The position numbers and the translations under genes were made by a program. This document shows, one piece after another, positions 7,565 to 14,913 of a stretch of 18,689 nt of DNA. Source of the DNA: CAYMKL01 sp964390805. GTDB lineage: Bacteria > Chloroflexota > Anaerolineae > VGOG01. The stretch's first letter is position 1, and each line of letters opens with the position of its first letter. The stretch is taken from assembly GCA_964390805.1 (NCBI GenBank), contig CAYMKL010000131.1:1-18689 (forward strand), read 5' to 3'. The notes below the pieces were generated by a model. That model made no database searches, was not told the origin of the DNA, and saw nothing but the letters and a program-made list of their open reading frames with translations.

Positions 7565-7604
7565 TATTGCGTTCCTCCTGTTGATCCCTGAGACAGCGAG
7601 ATCG

Positions 7605-7763
7605 GATCAGATCGCCGCTCAGCTAAGTAGATCGGCGAAAGTTCTCGCGACCATTTACCCTGCTGCGGAGGGGCATCCTTGCCCCGATTCGCGCGTAGTC
7701 TGCCGGTGGGCGGGGCGAAGGCGCCCCTTGGTAGCGGTTTCAGCAAGATCAAGTCGCCGCTCA
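7605..7763. repeat. 17-bp direct repeats bracketing a hairpin-rich intergenic segment
   Basis: The 17-mers at 7605-7621 and 7747-7763 match at 15 of 17 positions (GATC..., ending CGCCGCTCA). The second copy includes the stop codon of the maturation protease gene. Between them lie two GC-rich hairpins: GGGGC...GCCCC near 7670-7685 and GGGGCG-AAGG-CGCCCC near 7711-7726. I see no convincing gene in the 196-bp gap 7565-7760. It may be a small insertion or REP-like element. Confidence 0.45.
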
Positions 7764-8219
7764 ACCAGCGTCAAGCTCATCAAGAATGATCCCGATGACC
7801 TGCGGAATGGCCCCTTCCACCTCCGGGCTAAGTCCTACCCCCCCCTCTATCCGATCAGGCTGGACGCCGACGATAACCAACTTGTCGGGAGCTACTTCCA
7901 GAGCTTCGGCCAGAGCCAGCACCTCTCCCAATCCTATCTGATGGAGGGACAGCGGGGCCTCCGCTGTCTTGAACTGCACTTCCGCTGGGGTGAACCTGAC
8001 TACGCGGCCTGGGGGATGGCCCATGTCCGCCGCATCCACGACGATAACCCGCTGGTAGCCCTCCATCAGGCCAACAAGGCCCAGCCCGGCTGTGCCGCCT
8101 TCGATTGCCTTCACCCCATCCGGCAGTTGCAGCCCCTGCAGCTCCTCGACCACCCGCACGCCGATTCCCTCATCCCCCAGCAGCGGGTTGCCAAGGCCCA
8201 GAATCAGGGTGTGTTTCAC
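7761..8219 (-). CDS. [NiFe]-hydrogenase maturation endopeptidase (M52, HycI/HybD/FrhD type)
   Basis: A 152-aa protease that removes the C-terminal tail of the hydrogenase large subunit once nickel is in place. The family pattern is clear: LILGLGNPLLGDEGIGV at the N-terminus, VIVVDAADMG, and LSLHQIGL. The three nickel-sensing residues fall at Glu17, Asp62 and His93, nearly the same numbering as E. coli HybD. I chose a GTG start at 8219 because family members begin at this point; its GTGA overlaps the stop of hydA, suggesting coupled translation. An ATG further upstream (8285) would add 22 residues that only echo the overlapping hydA frame. It is the last gene of the hydrogenase structural operon, and its substrate is very likely HydA directly upstream. 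Confidence 0.94.
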   Translation of the reverse strand: MKHTLILGLGNPLLGDEGIGVRVVEELQGLQLPDGVKAIEGGTAGLGLVGLMEGYQRVIVVDAADMGHPPGRVVRFTPAEVQFKTAEAPLSLHQIGLGEVLALAEALEVAPDKLVIVGVQPDRIEGGVGLSPEVEGAIPQVIGIILDELDAG

Positions 8220-9526
8220 GGTTCGGCAGGGCTCACCACAGGCACAAACTCCACCTTCAGGAGATGGGTCGAGCAGGAAATGCAAGGGTCATAGGCTCGC
8301 ACTAGCATCTCCAGGGCCAGGGTGATTTCTTCTTTAGATTTGTCTATGATAGTAGGCGCCAGAGCTTTCAAGTCCCGCTCTATGTTGTTGTGGTTCATAT
8401 TGGTGGGGATGATGAGGTTAGCGCCGGTGACGGTGCCGCTGTCGTCCACGGTGTATTCGTGGACGAGCAGACCTCTAGGCACTTCCGTTGCCCCCACACC
8501 CGTCCCGCTCTTGATCTCGACGCTGCGGTCTTCCTCTTCGAGGCCCATGGCGAGCAGCTCGTCAATGATGCGCACCCCGTCCTCCAGGCAGTGAGCCGTT
8601 TCCACCAATTGGGCGACGTTGTTCATGAAGGGGTTGTAGCACACCGGCTTCAGACCCAGCTCATCGGCCACCCACTGGGCCAGTGGGGAGAGCCTCTCAT
8701 GGTTGTTGTTGAAACGAGCCAGAGCGCCGACCATGAAGGATTCGCGGGCCGCCTTGGTGTGCTTGGCGGTGGAATAGGGCACCACGAACTCTGTTATCTT
8801 CTCCCTGTATTGAGGTACTGGGGTCGCGCCACCGTCGGTGGAGGCGATAGCGCCATTGTAGAAAGCGTACTCATCATCCCGCTTAAGGGCCAGGTACTCA
8901 GTTTCTCGTTCAAAATCGGGAATCTCTAGTGTCTTGAAAATCCCCACCCAGGCCTTCAGGTCGGGGATGGCATCCGTGATCTGCTGGCGCAAACCTCGTA
9001 GCTCCTCTGGCGTGAGGATGCGGGTGAAACCATTCACCACCATGTTGATGGGGTGCGTCGTGCGGCCACCTATCAGGTCGCTCCATTCATTGGCCAGACG
9101 ATGCAAGCGGATGGCCTTCAGCAGCGGTTCCTTGTGAGTCGTCGCCAAAGGAACGACACTGTTCACCCCCAGAAAGTCAGGAGCCGCCAGATAGAAGACG
9201 TGCAGGGTATGACTCTGCACCGTCTCCGCATGCAGGATCAGTTTCCTCAAGAGGGTTGTCTGCTTCGAGGGCTGAACTCCAATAGCGGCCTCAATCCCTT
9301 GCAGGGAAGCCACGGTATGACCGATGGAGCAGATGCCGCAGATGCGGGAGGTGATGTGGGGGGCATCGGCGTAGCTCTGTCCCCGCACCATGGCTTCAAA
9401 GAAGCGGGGCGCTTCAGGTATCTCCCAGCGCAGCTCTTTGATGGCGCCGTCTTCGAGGTCAACCACGATGCTGCCGTGTCCCTCTACCCTGGTCAAGTAA
9501 TGGACATTGATCTTGCCGTCTCTCAT
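8216..9526 (-). CDS. hydA: [NiFe]-hydrogenase large (catalytic) subunit, group 3b-like
   Basis: A 436-aa catalytic subunit holding the Ni-Fe(CN)2CO site. The L1 motif is RICGICSIGHT (Cys63, Cys66, His70) and the L2 motif is DPCISCSTH (Cys415, Cys418, His421). After His421 there is a 15-residue tail (LLKVEFVPVVSPAEP), the expected target of the maturation protease encoded next. The N-terminus YLTRVEGHGSI matches group 3 hydrogenases. Its assignment to group 3b rests mainly on the partner subunits HydB and HydG rather than on the sequence alone. The start ATG overlaps the hydD stop (ATGA), with GGAGG upstream. The product is cytosolic: there is no signal peptide, and the small subunit has no Tat signal. 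Confidence 0.96.
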   Translation of the reverse strand: MRDGKINVHYLTRVEGHGSIVVDLEDGAIKELRWEIPEAPRFFEAMVRGQSYADAPHITSRICGICSIGHTVASLQGIEAAIGVQPSKQTTLLRKLILHAETVQSHTLHVFYLAAPDFLGVNSVVPLATTHKEPLLKAIRLHRLANEWSDLIGGRTTHPINMVVNGFTRILTPEELRGLRQQITDAIPDLKAWVGIFKTLEIPDFERETEYLALKRDDEYAFYNGAIASTDGGATPVPQYREKITEFVVPYSTAKHTKAARESFMVGALARFNNNHERLSPLAQWVADELGLKPVCYNPFMNNVAQLVETAHCLEDGVRIIDELLAMGLEEEDRSVEIKSGTGVGATEVPRGLLVHEYTVDDSGTVTGANLIIPTNMNHNNIERDLKALAPTIIDKSKEEITLALEMLVRAYDPCISCSTHLLKVEFVPVVSPAEP

Positions 9527-10263
9527 TTGGCCACCTCCATGTAGCCGTCAAACATGCGGAAGCTGTTCAACATCTGCTCCACCGTGAGGCCGTGCTCCTG
9601 CAACACCTCTTTGTGGGAGTCGAGATTGGGATCATCCACCAGGCCCCGGCAGCCTTCGCACTTGTTGCCGTAGGTGGGACAGATAGCCCCGCATCCAGCC
9701 CGTGTCACCGGCCCCAGGCACGTCATCCCCTTGTCGAACACGCACACGTTTCCCTTCGCCCTACATTCTACGCAGACAGGATAGTTGGGAATGGGCGGCT
9801 TCTTGCCCACGAGCAAGGCTTTGACCACTTCCAAGAATTCGTTGCGATCAATGGGGCAACCGGGAATGGCGCAATCCACCGGCACGACAGCGCTCAGAGG
9901 GCGCGCAGGGATGGTGTCGAAATGCTTGGCGTCTTTGCCGTAGACGTATTCCAGCACCTCGTCCATTTTGAAGAAGTTCTTCAGACAGTTGACGCCCCCG
10001 ATATGGGCACAGGCGCCCAAAGCCACCAGGACTTTGGCGTTTTCGCGGATGCCCTTCAGGCGCTCCATCTCCGCCTCGCGGGTAATAGACCCTTCGACAA
10101 TAGCGATGTCGTATTCGTCAGAGTGCCCCGTCACGGCCTCCCGCCAACTGACCACATCCACCAATCCGACGAGGTCCAATATCTGTTCTTCCAGGTTAAC
10201 GATCTGGAGCTGACAACCCTCGCAGCACCCAAAGTCGAAAATCGCGATTCTGGGTTTCGTCAT
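9523..10263 (-). CDS. hydD: [NiFe]-hydrogenase small subunit (delta)
   Basis: A 246-aa electron-relay subunit. It begins IAIFDFGCCEGCQLQIVN, with the proximal cluster ligands Cys14, Cys17, Cys85 (GACAHIGG) and Cys136 (IPGCPI). The C-terminal part has eight more cysteines (C164, C167, C174, C182, C191, C195, C202, C205) that fit two further [4Fe-4S] clusters. There is no Tat signal, which fits a cytoplasmic group 3 enzyme. GGAG lies 8 nt before the ATG, and the stop overlaps the hydA start. The gene is 19 nt downstream of hydG. Confidence 0.95.
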   Translation of the reverse strand: MTKPRIAIFDFGCCEGCQLQIVNLEEQILDLVGLVDVVSWREAVTGHSDEYDIAIVEGSITREAEMERLKGIRENAKVLVALGACAHIGGVNCLKNFFKMDEVLEYVYGKDAKHFDTIPARPLSAVVPVDCAIPGCPIDRNEFLEVVKALLVGKKPPIPNYPVCVECRAKGNVCVFDKGMTCLGPVTRAGCGAICPTYGNKCEGCRGLVDDPNLDSHKEVLQEHGLTVEQMLNSFRMFDGYMEVAK

Positions 10264-10282
10264 TTTTCGGTCTCCATTCTTT

Positions 10283-11116
10283 TTATATCGCCTCCGGCAG
10301 CTCCTTCAACTGAGCGTAGCTGAAGACAGGGCCCTTCTGGCAGACGTAGACGTTATTGATCTGACAATGGCCGCATTTGCCAAGACCGCACTTCATCCTG
10401 CGCTCTAGCGAGAGATAGATGCGGCCATCCTGTATCCCCTTGCTCAGGAGCTCCATGAGCACGAACCGATACATGACAGGCGGGCCTACTGTGACAGCCA
10501 CAGTGCTGCGGGGATTCACGGTGATCTTAGGGAAGAGCGTAGTGATAACTCCCACATTGCCAGTCCAGCTTTCGTCGCCCCGGTCCACCGTAACGTGAAA
10601 CTCCACATCGTCTCTGGCTGCCCACTTGGCCAACTCGTCCTTGAACAGGAGCTCCGAAGGATTCCGGGCTCCGCAGAGGATAATGACTCGCCCAAATGTC
10701 TCTCGTTCATCCAATACCTGGTTGATGAGAGAACGCAAAGGAGCGAGACCCAGCCCACCGGGGGCGAATAGCACATCCTGGCCCCTCATCTTCTCTATCG
10801 GAAAGCCGTTGCCGAAAGGCCCGCGAATGCCCACTGTAGAGCCTGGCTTCAGGCGATGTAGGGCCTCCGTCACATCTCCGATTTTGCGCACGCACAGCTC
10901 AAAGACGCCGTTGCGGGTGGGAGAGGAGGTAACGGAGATGGGAGCCTCGCCGATGCCAAAGACAGAGACCTCCACAAATTGGCCAGCGCGGTGTCCCAGG
11001 TCGTGGCCGTTTTTCAAGTGCATGGTGAAGAGCTTCTCTCTCGCAGCCAGTTGCTCTATCTTCACCAGCTCAGCCAGGGTAGGCTGATAAGGGGAGCTTA
11101 TACCTTGATCGGTCAT
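10283..11116 (-). CDS. hydG: Hydrogenase FAD/NAD(P)-binding subunit (gamma)
   Basis: A 277-aa flavoprotein that moves electrons between NAD(P)(H) and the iron-sulfur subunits. It has a ferredoxin-reductase-like FAD domain (GQFVEVSVFGIGEAPISVTSS, residues 45-65), a nucleotide-binding motif FAPGGLGLAPLRSL (117-130), and a C-terminal [2Fe-2S]-type cysteine set C243, C248, C251, C259 (MKCGLGKCGHCQ...VCQKGP). The AsrB and PyrK families share this layout, but the neighbours make it the hydrogenase gamma subunit. The open frame extends to a GTG at 11176 that overlaps the hydB stop; the ATG at 11116, with GGAGG 10 nt upstream, is preferred. The 56-nt gap to hydB contains a strong hairpin. Confidence 0.95.
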   Translation of the reverse strand: MTDQGISSPYQPTLAELVKIEQLAAREKLFTMHLKNGHDLGHRAGQFVEVSVFGIGEAPISVTSSPTRNGVFELCVRKIGDVTEALHRLKPGSTVGIRGPFGNGFPIEKMRGQDVLFAPGGLGLAPLRSLINQVLDERETFGRVIILCGARNPSELLFKDELAKWAARDDVEFHVTVDRGDESWTGNVGVITTLFPKITVNPRSTVAVTVGPPVMYRFVLMELLSKGIQDGRIYLSLERRMKCGLGKCGHCQINNVYVCQKGPVFSYAQLKELPEAI

Positions 11117-11126
11117 TTCTTCTAAG

Positions 11127-11131
11127 CCTCC
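11127..11131 (-). promoter_or_regulatory. Ribosome binding site deciding the hydG start
   Basis: GGAGG on the minus strand, 10 nt before the ATG at 11116. The alternative GTG at 11176 lacks such a site, though its overlap with the hydB stop resembles a coupled start. Confidence 0.6.
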
Positions 11132-11137
11132 AATCCA

Positions 11138-11168
11138 GACCCTTGGAGTTTCGGAAACCCCAAGGGTC
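11138..11168 (-). other. Intercistronic stem-loop between hydB and hydG
   Basis: Arms GACCCTTGG (11138-11146) and CCAAGGGTC (11160-11168) pair perfectly. An inner GTTT/AAAC adds four pairs after one A-C mismatch, around a CGG loop: 13 pairs in all. On the minus strand no T tract follows, so it is not a standard terminator. It may protect or process the polycistronic mRNA. Confidence 0.6.
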
Positions 11169-11172
11169 CAGG

Positions 11173-12267
11173 TCACATTCTCTGTTGGTATGCGGCTACT
11201 TCCCGCTCAGCCCAGCCACGGGGGGCGCATGTATGCTTCAGGGTGTTGTACACCTCAACCGGGTCTATGTGCACCAGGCAAGAGCGCACGCAACGCCCAC
11301 AGCCCACGCAGCCCGCTTTGCCAAACATTTCTACCAGGTATTTCCCCTTGCGGAAGAAACGGTGTCTCTGCCGATCAGATCGAGCTTTGCGGAAGTTTTC
11401 CCCTCCGGCCACCGTTGCGAACTCTGGCAACTGGCAAGAGTCCCAGCGACGGAGGCGTTGCCCCTCTTTCAGGTTGAGGGCCAGCCTGTCTACGACGTCG
11501 AAACAATAGCACGTAGGACAGACCAGAGTACAGGCCCCACAAGCCAGGCATTTATCCCCCAGCTCCTCCCAGAGAGGATTGTCGTAGCCGATGGCTAGCA
11601 GGTTGGGTAGATCGCTGATGCCCATTTCCAGCTTGTAAGTGAACTTGGGCCACTTGGCGTCTTGAACGGCTCTGAAACGAGACATATCCGCTTCGGTCGC
11701 GTCCCGCGCTCCCTTGTGCCTGGCCAGAAGCTCCATCCCCGTCGGTGAGCCGTAATCCACCACGTAGGCATCTCCGATGTCGGTCAGGAACAGGTCATAC
11801 CCTCCTTCCACCGCCAGGCTACCCATGCTCTTGCAGAAAGAGTGCTCATCGCAAGGCTGGTTACAGTCCAGCCCAACGATGATGGCCTTCTTGCGCTTCT
11901 CCATGTAGTTGGTGTCCAGGTTATCGGTGGAGAAGGCCAGGTCGAGCAGCCAGGTGGCATTGATGTCGCAGGGATGCACACCCATGATGACGCGGCGTTT
12001 CGCCTCGATCACCGGCTCGCTCCTCACCGCCTCACCCAGCTTGTACTTGAGGATGGGCTCTTCCGTCGGAAGGAAGTACTCCTTAGGAGGAAGCAGGGTG
12101 ATGTTATGGTCCAGGCGCAGTTGGGAATAGTCACCTATTGGACTGAAGGCGAACTTGCCGTCGCGAGGCTTTCCGCCTTTGGCCACCGGCCCTACTACTT
12201 CCATCTCTCCCATGATGCTCGTCACCAGGGAGGCCATGTTCTTCTTGTCAATTACTTTGAGCGGCAT
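11173..12267 (-). CDS. hydB: Hydrogenase iron-sulfur subunit (beta)
   Basis: A 364-aa subunit of the sulfhydrogenase-beta / AsrA family, first gene of the hydrogenase operon. The N-terminal part shows the family's MGVHPCDINA (C100) and GLDCNQPC...HSFCKS segments. The C-terminal part carries two [4Fe-4S] motifs: C240-C243-C246-C250 (CLACGACTLVCPTCYCF) and C320-C323-C326-C330 (CVGCGRCVRSC). It links the flavin subunit HydG to the small subunit HydD. The order hydB-hydG-hydD-hydA matches the sulfhydrogenase I operon I recall from Pyrococcus furiosus. AsrA of sulfite reductase is the main alternative, but the hydrogenase subunits following it settle the case. The ATG at 12267 has a modest GGAAAGGG upstream. 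Confidence 0.95.
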   Translation of the reverse strand: MPLKVIDKKNMASLVTSIMGEMEVVGPVAKGGKPRDGKFAFSPIGDYSQLRLDHNITLLPPKEYFLPTEEPILKYKLGEAVRSEPVIEAKRRVIMGVHPCDINATWLLDLAFSTDNLDTNYMEKRKKAIIVGLDCNQPCDEHSFCKSMGSLAVEGGYDLFLTDIGDAYVVDYGSPTGMELLARHKGARDATEADMSRFRAVQDAKWPKFTYKLEMGISDLPNLLAIGYDNPLWEELGDKCLACGACTLVCPTCYCFDVVDRLALNLKEGQRLRRWDSCQLPEFATVAGGENFRKARSDRQRHRFFRKGKYLVEMFGKAGCVGCGRCVRSCLVHIDPVEVYNTLKHTCAPRGWAEREVAAYQQRM

Positions 12268-12316
12268 AGTCTTTTACCCTTTCCAGGAATTTCACGCTTG
12301 TCAACCAGCCGGGGGG

Positions 12317-12345
12317 ATTATATCACAGATCAAAAACGTTGTCAA
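12317..12345 (-). promoter_or_regulatory. Consensus sigma70 promoter of the hydBGDA operon
   Basis: On the minus strand TTGACA (12345-12340) and TATAAT (12322-12317) are separated by exactly 17 nt, a perfect match to the housekeeping consensus. The -35 box overlaps the hypF stop codon. The predicted start of transcription would leave a leader of about 40 nt before hydB. Confidence 0.85.
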
Positions 12346-12358
12346 AAGCTTGTGACAA
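12339..12358. promoter_or_regulatory. 20-bp near-perfect palindrome over the hydB -35 box (candidate operator)
   Basis: The plus strand reads TTGTCAAAAGCTTGTGACAA: outer TTGTCA/TGACAA arms around a central AAGCTT, palindromic at 18 of 20 positions. It covers most of the -35 box and also encodes the last codons of hypF. Size and TTG...CAA ends resemble sites of redox regulators such as Rex, but the inner bases differ from the Rex consensus, so the regulator is open. Confidence 0.6.
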
Positions 12359-14693
12359 AACCATCGAGGTTCTGCGCTGCGACGGCCACCTGGCCCAGGG
12401 CAATGCCGCCGTCGTTGGGGGGAATGCGCTGATGGACGTAAGCCCGGATGCCAGCCTCGTTCAGGCGACGATAGGCCCGCTCCAGAAGAATGCGGTTCTG
12501 GAAGCACCCTCCGCTCAAGGCGACACGCTCCGCCCCTACCGCTCTGGCCACGGCGACCATCCCCTCCACCAAAGCATTATGGAACCGCGCCGCCATCACC
12601 CCCACTGACTGCCCCCGCCGCAGGTCTGCCAAAAGCGCCTCAAGTAACGGGCCCCAATCCAGCACGAGGGATTGCGATTTGCGATTTGCGATTTGCGATT
12701 TGCTCATTGGCAGTGGATAGGCTTCGCTTATCGTCTCGTCCACGGCGTACTCCAACATCATGGCTGCCTGGGCCTCGAAGCGGATCTGCTGGCGCAGACC
12801 CACCAGAGCAGCCACGGCGTCGAAGAGGCGACCCGCGCTGCTGGTAATGGGCGAATTCACTCCCTGCTCCAACATCCGCTGTAGCAAGCGACGCTCAGAG
12901 GCGGAGAAGGCGGCCACCGGAGCCAGATCATCCCACTCCAAAGCCTCCGGGCCAAAGTGCTCCCACAGCGCTCCCAGAGCCGTCCGACGAGGTTCCCTAA
13001 CCGCCACATCTCCCCCTGGCAGGCGGAAGGTTCGCAGATGGGCTACCCGCTCGAAGCCCACCGCGTCCCCCCACAGAAACTCCCCGCCCCACACCGTCCC
13101 GTCGGGGCCGTAGCCAGTGCCGTCCCAGGTCACTCCCAAAGCTGGCCCCTCCACCTCATTCTCAGCCAGACAGGAGGCCAGGTGCGCGTGGTGGTGCTGG
13201 ACAGCGATGTGCGACGAGCAATTTGGGATGTGGGATGTGGCGTATTTCGTGGAGAAGTAATCGGGATGCAGGTCGTGGGCTATGACAACGGGTTCCACTT
13301 CGTAGAGGCGGAGAAAGTCGGCGATAACCCGCTCGAAGGCAGCACAGGCTTCCGGCGTGTCCAGGTCGCCGATGTGTTGGCTCAAGAAGACCTGCCGCCC
13401 TACGCTCAGGGCGATGGTGTTCTTCAGGTGGGCGCCCACCGCCAGGATGGGGGGCGCCTCATGCTTCAGAAGCACCGGCAAAGGAGCATATCCCCGCGCT
13501 CTCCGCAGCACCAACTCTTGCCCCAGCACCACCCGCACTATCGAGTCGTCGCAGTGGCGGACGATGGGGCGGTTGTGAAGGAGGAAAACGTCGGCGATGT
13601 TGCCCAGCCGTTCCTGGGCCTCGTTCTCGTCAATGCAGATGGGCTCGTCGGAGCGGTTGCCACTGGTGGCCACGACGGGGAAGCCCAACTCTTGCATCAG
13701 TAGGCCGTGGAGGGGAGTGTAGGGCAGCATCACACCCAGGTACGGGTTGCCTGGTGCCACCGCTTCACAGACTTCACCCCCCCCCAGCCCCCCCCTATCA
13801 GGGGGGGGAGTTCTTGGCTGCCGCCGGCGCAGCAGCACGATGGGCGATTCAGGGGAAACGAGCACCCGCTTCTCCAGAGGGGAGACAAAGCAATGCTCTT
13901 GAATCATCTCCAGGGAAGGGTAGAGCAGGGCAAAGGGCTTCTCCTCCCGGTGCTTGCGCTCCCGCAGTCGCTGCACCGCCGATCCATTTCGAGCATCCAC
14001 GATGAGAAGAAAGCCACCTAGCCCTTTCATGGCCAGGATGCGCCCCTCGCGTACCGCCTGGGCCGCCTCCTGGATAGTCTCATCGCCAGTGAGGTTACGG
14101 GCACTTTGAAAGCGCCCATCACCTGAATGTAAAGCCACCTGTGGGCCACAGACAGGACAGGCCACTGGTTGGGCGTGGAACCGCCGATCCAGGGGATCCT
14201 CGTACTCTCGCTGGCAATCGGGGCAGAGGGGGAAGTGGGCCATCGAGGTATTGGGCCGGTCGTAGGGCAGCGAGCGGATGATGGTGAAACGAGGACCACA
14301 ATGGGTGCAGTTGGTGAAAGGGTAGCGGTAGCGGCGATCGTTGGGATCCTCCACTTCGCTGCGGCACTCCGAGCAGGTGGCGATGTCGGGGAGGATGAGA
14401 ACGGTCTTCTCCCCCGCCTCCTCGCTATAGCGAATGACGAAGTCGGGGTAGCCCACGGGGTCGAGGAAGGAAAACTCCAGGCTCTGGATGATGGCCAGGG
14501 GAGGCTTCTCTCGCTCCAGGCGCAGCACGAACTCCTCCAGCACGGCGCGCTCCCCCTCGACTTCGATGAACACCCCTTGAGAGGAATTGAGCACCCATCC
14601 CCGTAAGTCTGACTCTGTAGCCAGCCGATAAACAAAGGGGCGGAACCCAACGCCTTGCACCGCTCCGCGAACAACAACTTTCAGACGTTCCAT
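12342..14693 (-). CDS. hypF: Carbamoyltransferase HypF
   Basis: A 783-aa enzyme that uses carbamoyl phosphate and ATP to carbamoylate HypE, the first step to the cyanide ligands. Domains in order: acylphosphatase (residues 1-90, RGAVQGVGFRPFV), two zinc fingers (C107-C110...C129-C132 and C157-C160...C179-C182), a YrdC-like domain (about 205-400, with KGLGGF, KHREEKPFALL and TSGNRSDEPI), and a Kae1-like domain (about 415-775, with VQHHHAHLASCLAE, VTWDGTGYGPDG and LSGGCFQNRIL). Two low-complexity inserts come from repeats: TPPPDRGGLGGG at 295-306 and SKSQIANRKSQS at 664-675. The start MERLKVVVRGAVQG is usual for HypF; the frame extends 20 codons further but without homology. It has its own promoter, and its end carries the hydB promoter. 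Confidence 0.97.
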   Translation of the reverse strand: MERLKVVVRGAVQGVGFRPFVYRLATESDLRGWVLNSSQGVFIEVEGERAVLEEFVLRLEREKPPLAIIQSLEFSFLDPVGYPDFVIRYSEEAGEKTVLILPDIATCSECRSEVEDPNDRRYRYPFTNCTHCGPRFTIIRSLPYDRPNTSMAHFPLCPDCQREYEDPLDRRFHAQPVACPVCGPQVALHSGDGRFQSARNLTGDETIQEAAQAVREGRILAMKGLGGFLLIVDARNGSAVQRLRERKHREEKPFALLYPSLEMIQEHCFVSPLEKRVLVSPESPIVLLRRRQPRTPPPDRGGLGGGEVCEAVAPGNPYLGVMLPYTPLHGLLMQELGFPVVATSGNRSDEPICIDENEAQERLGNIADVFLLHNRPIVRHCDDSIVRVVLGQELVLRRARGYAPLPVLLKHEAPPILAVGAHLKNTIALSVGRQVFLSQHIGDLDTPEACAAFERVIADFLRLYEVEPVVIAHDLHPDYFSTKYATSHIPNCSSHIAVQHHHAHLASCLAENEVEGPALGVTWDGTGYGPDGTVWGGEFLWGDAVGFERVAHLRTFRLPGGDVAVREPRRTALGALWEHFGPEALEWDDLAPVAAFSASERRLLQRMLEQGVNSPITSSAGRLFDAVAALVGLRQQIRFEAQAAMMLEYAVDETISEAYPLPMSKSQIANRKSQSLVLDWGPLLEALLADLRRGQSVGVMAARFHNALVEGMVAVARAVGAERVALSGGCFQNRILLERAYRRLNEAGIRAYVHQRIPPNDGGIALGQVAVAAQNLDGFVTSF
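12670..12703. repeat. GATTTGC tandem repeat inside hypF
   Basis: Five near-identical units of ATTTGCG on the plus strand, the first lacking one T. On the coding strand they read as GCAAATC units and give an in-frame SKSQIANRKSQS insert near residue 670 of HypF. The A/T-rich content stands out from the GC-rich gene. Confidence 0.75.
13777..13810. repeat. C-run/G-run hairpin repeat inside hypF
   Basis: Nine C, AG, eight C, TATCA, eight G, AG. The C8 and G8 blocks form a perfect 8-bp stem with a five-base loop. In the coding direction it yields TPPPDRGGLGGG within the YrdC-like domain. Similar sequences encoding PPRGGLGGG-like peptides are common interspersed repeats in several bacterial phyla (from memory). 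Confidence 0.75.
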
Positions 14694-14763
14694 CGCGCTC
14701 TTCGTTCCTCGTCCATCTGCTCCAACACCCACTGCATCCACTCTCTCCCACATACGCCCCAGA

Positions 14764-14792
14764 ATTATACTTCACCTCGCCCATCCTGGCAA
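14764..14792 (-). promoter_or_regulatory. Promoter of hypF
   Basis: On the minus strand TTGCCA (14792-14787), a 17-nt spacer and TATAAT (14769-14764). It lies about 70 nt before the hypF ATG and downstream of the terminator of the HybA/HybB operon, so hypF has its own start of transcription. Confidence 0.75.
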
Positions 14793-14845
14793 GAAATCCG
14801 ATGACCTGCCACCACACTGGCGACGTCTGTGGCCGGCCCAACGAA

Positions 14846-14877
14846 AAAGAGGGTTGCAAAGACCGACAACCCTCTTT
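14846..14877 (-). terminator. Intrinsic terminator of the HybA/HybB operon
   Basis: A perfect 11-bp stem (AAAGAGGGTTG / CAACCCTCTTT) with a 10-nt loop. On the minus strand the stem ends CTCTTT and runs on as TTC, giving a five-T tract. It lies 36 nt after the stop of the HybB-like gene. The remaining gap up to hypF (14694-14845) holds only the hypF promoter. Confidence 0.85.
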
Positions 14878-14913
14878 GTAGGTTGCGCTGAGTTGTTCGT
14901 CTCCTGTTTCTCC

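Noticed and set aside
7564..7764. 66-codon minus-strand frame between the maturation protease and response regulator
   Set aside because: It needs a TTG start overlapping the protease stop, translates hairpins and repeats, and shows no protein-like motifs.
8220..8285. ATG start giving a 174-aa maturation protease
   Set aside because: The added residues only mirror the hydA 3' end; family members begin at the VKHTLILGLGN position, matching the GTG start.
11173..12267. Anaerobic sulfite reductase subunit A (with 10283-11116 as subunit B)
   Set aside because: AsrA/AsrB resemble these subunits, but no sulfite reductase catalytic gene follows; instead [NiFe] small and large subunits do.
12670..12703. 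CRISPR-like array
   Set aside because: Units are 7 nt, directly adjacent and without spacers, so this is a simple tandem repeat.
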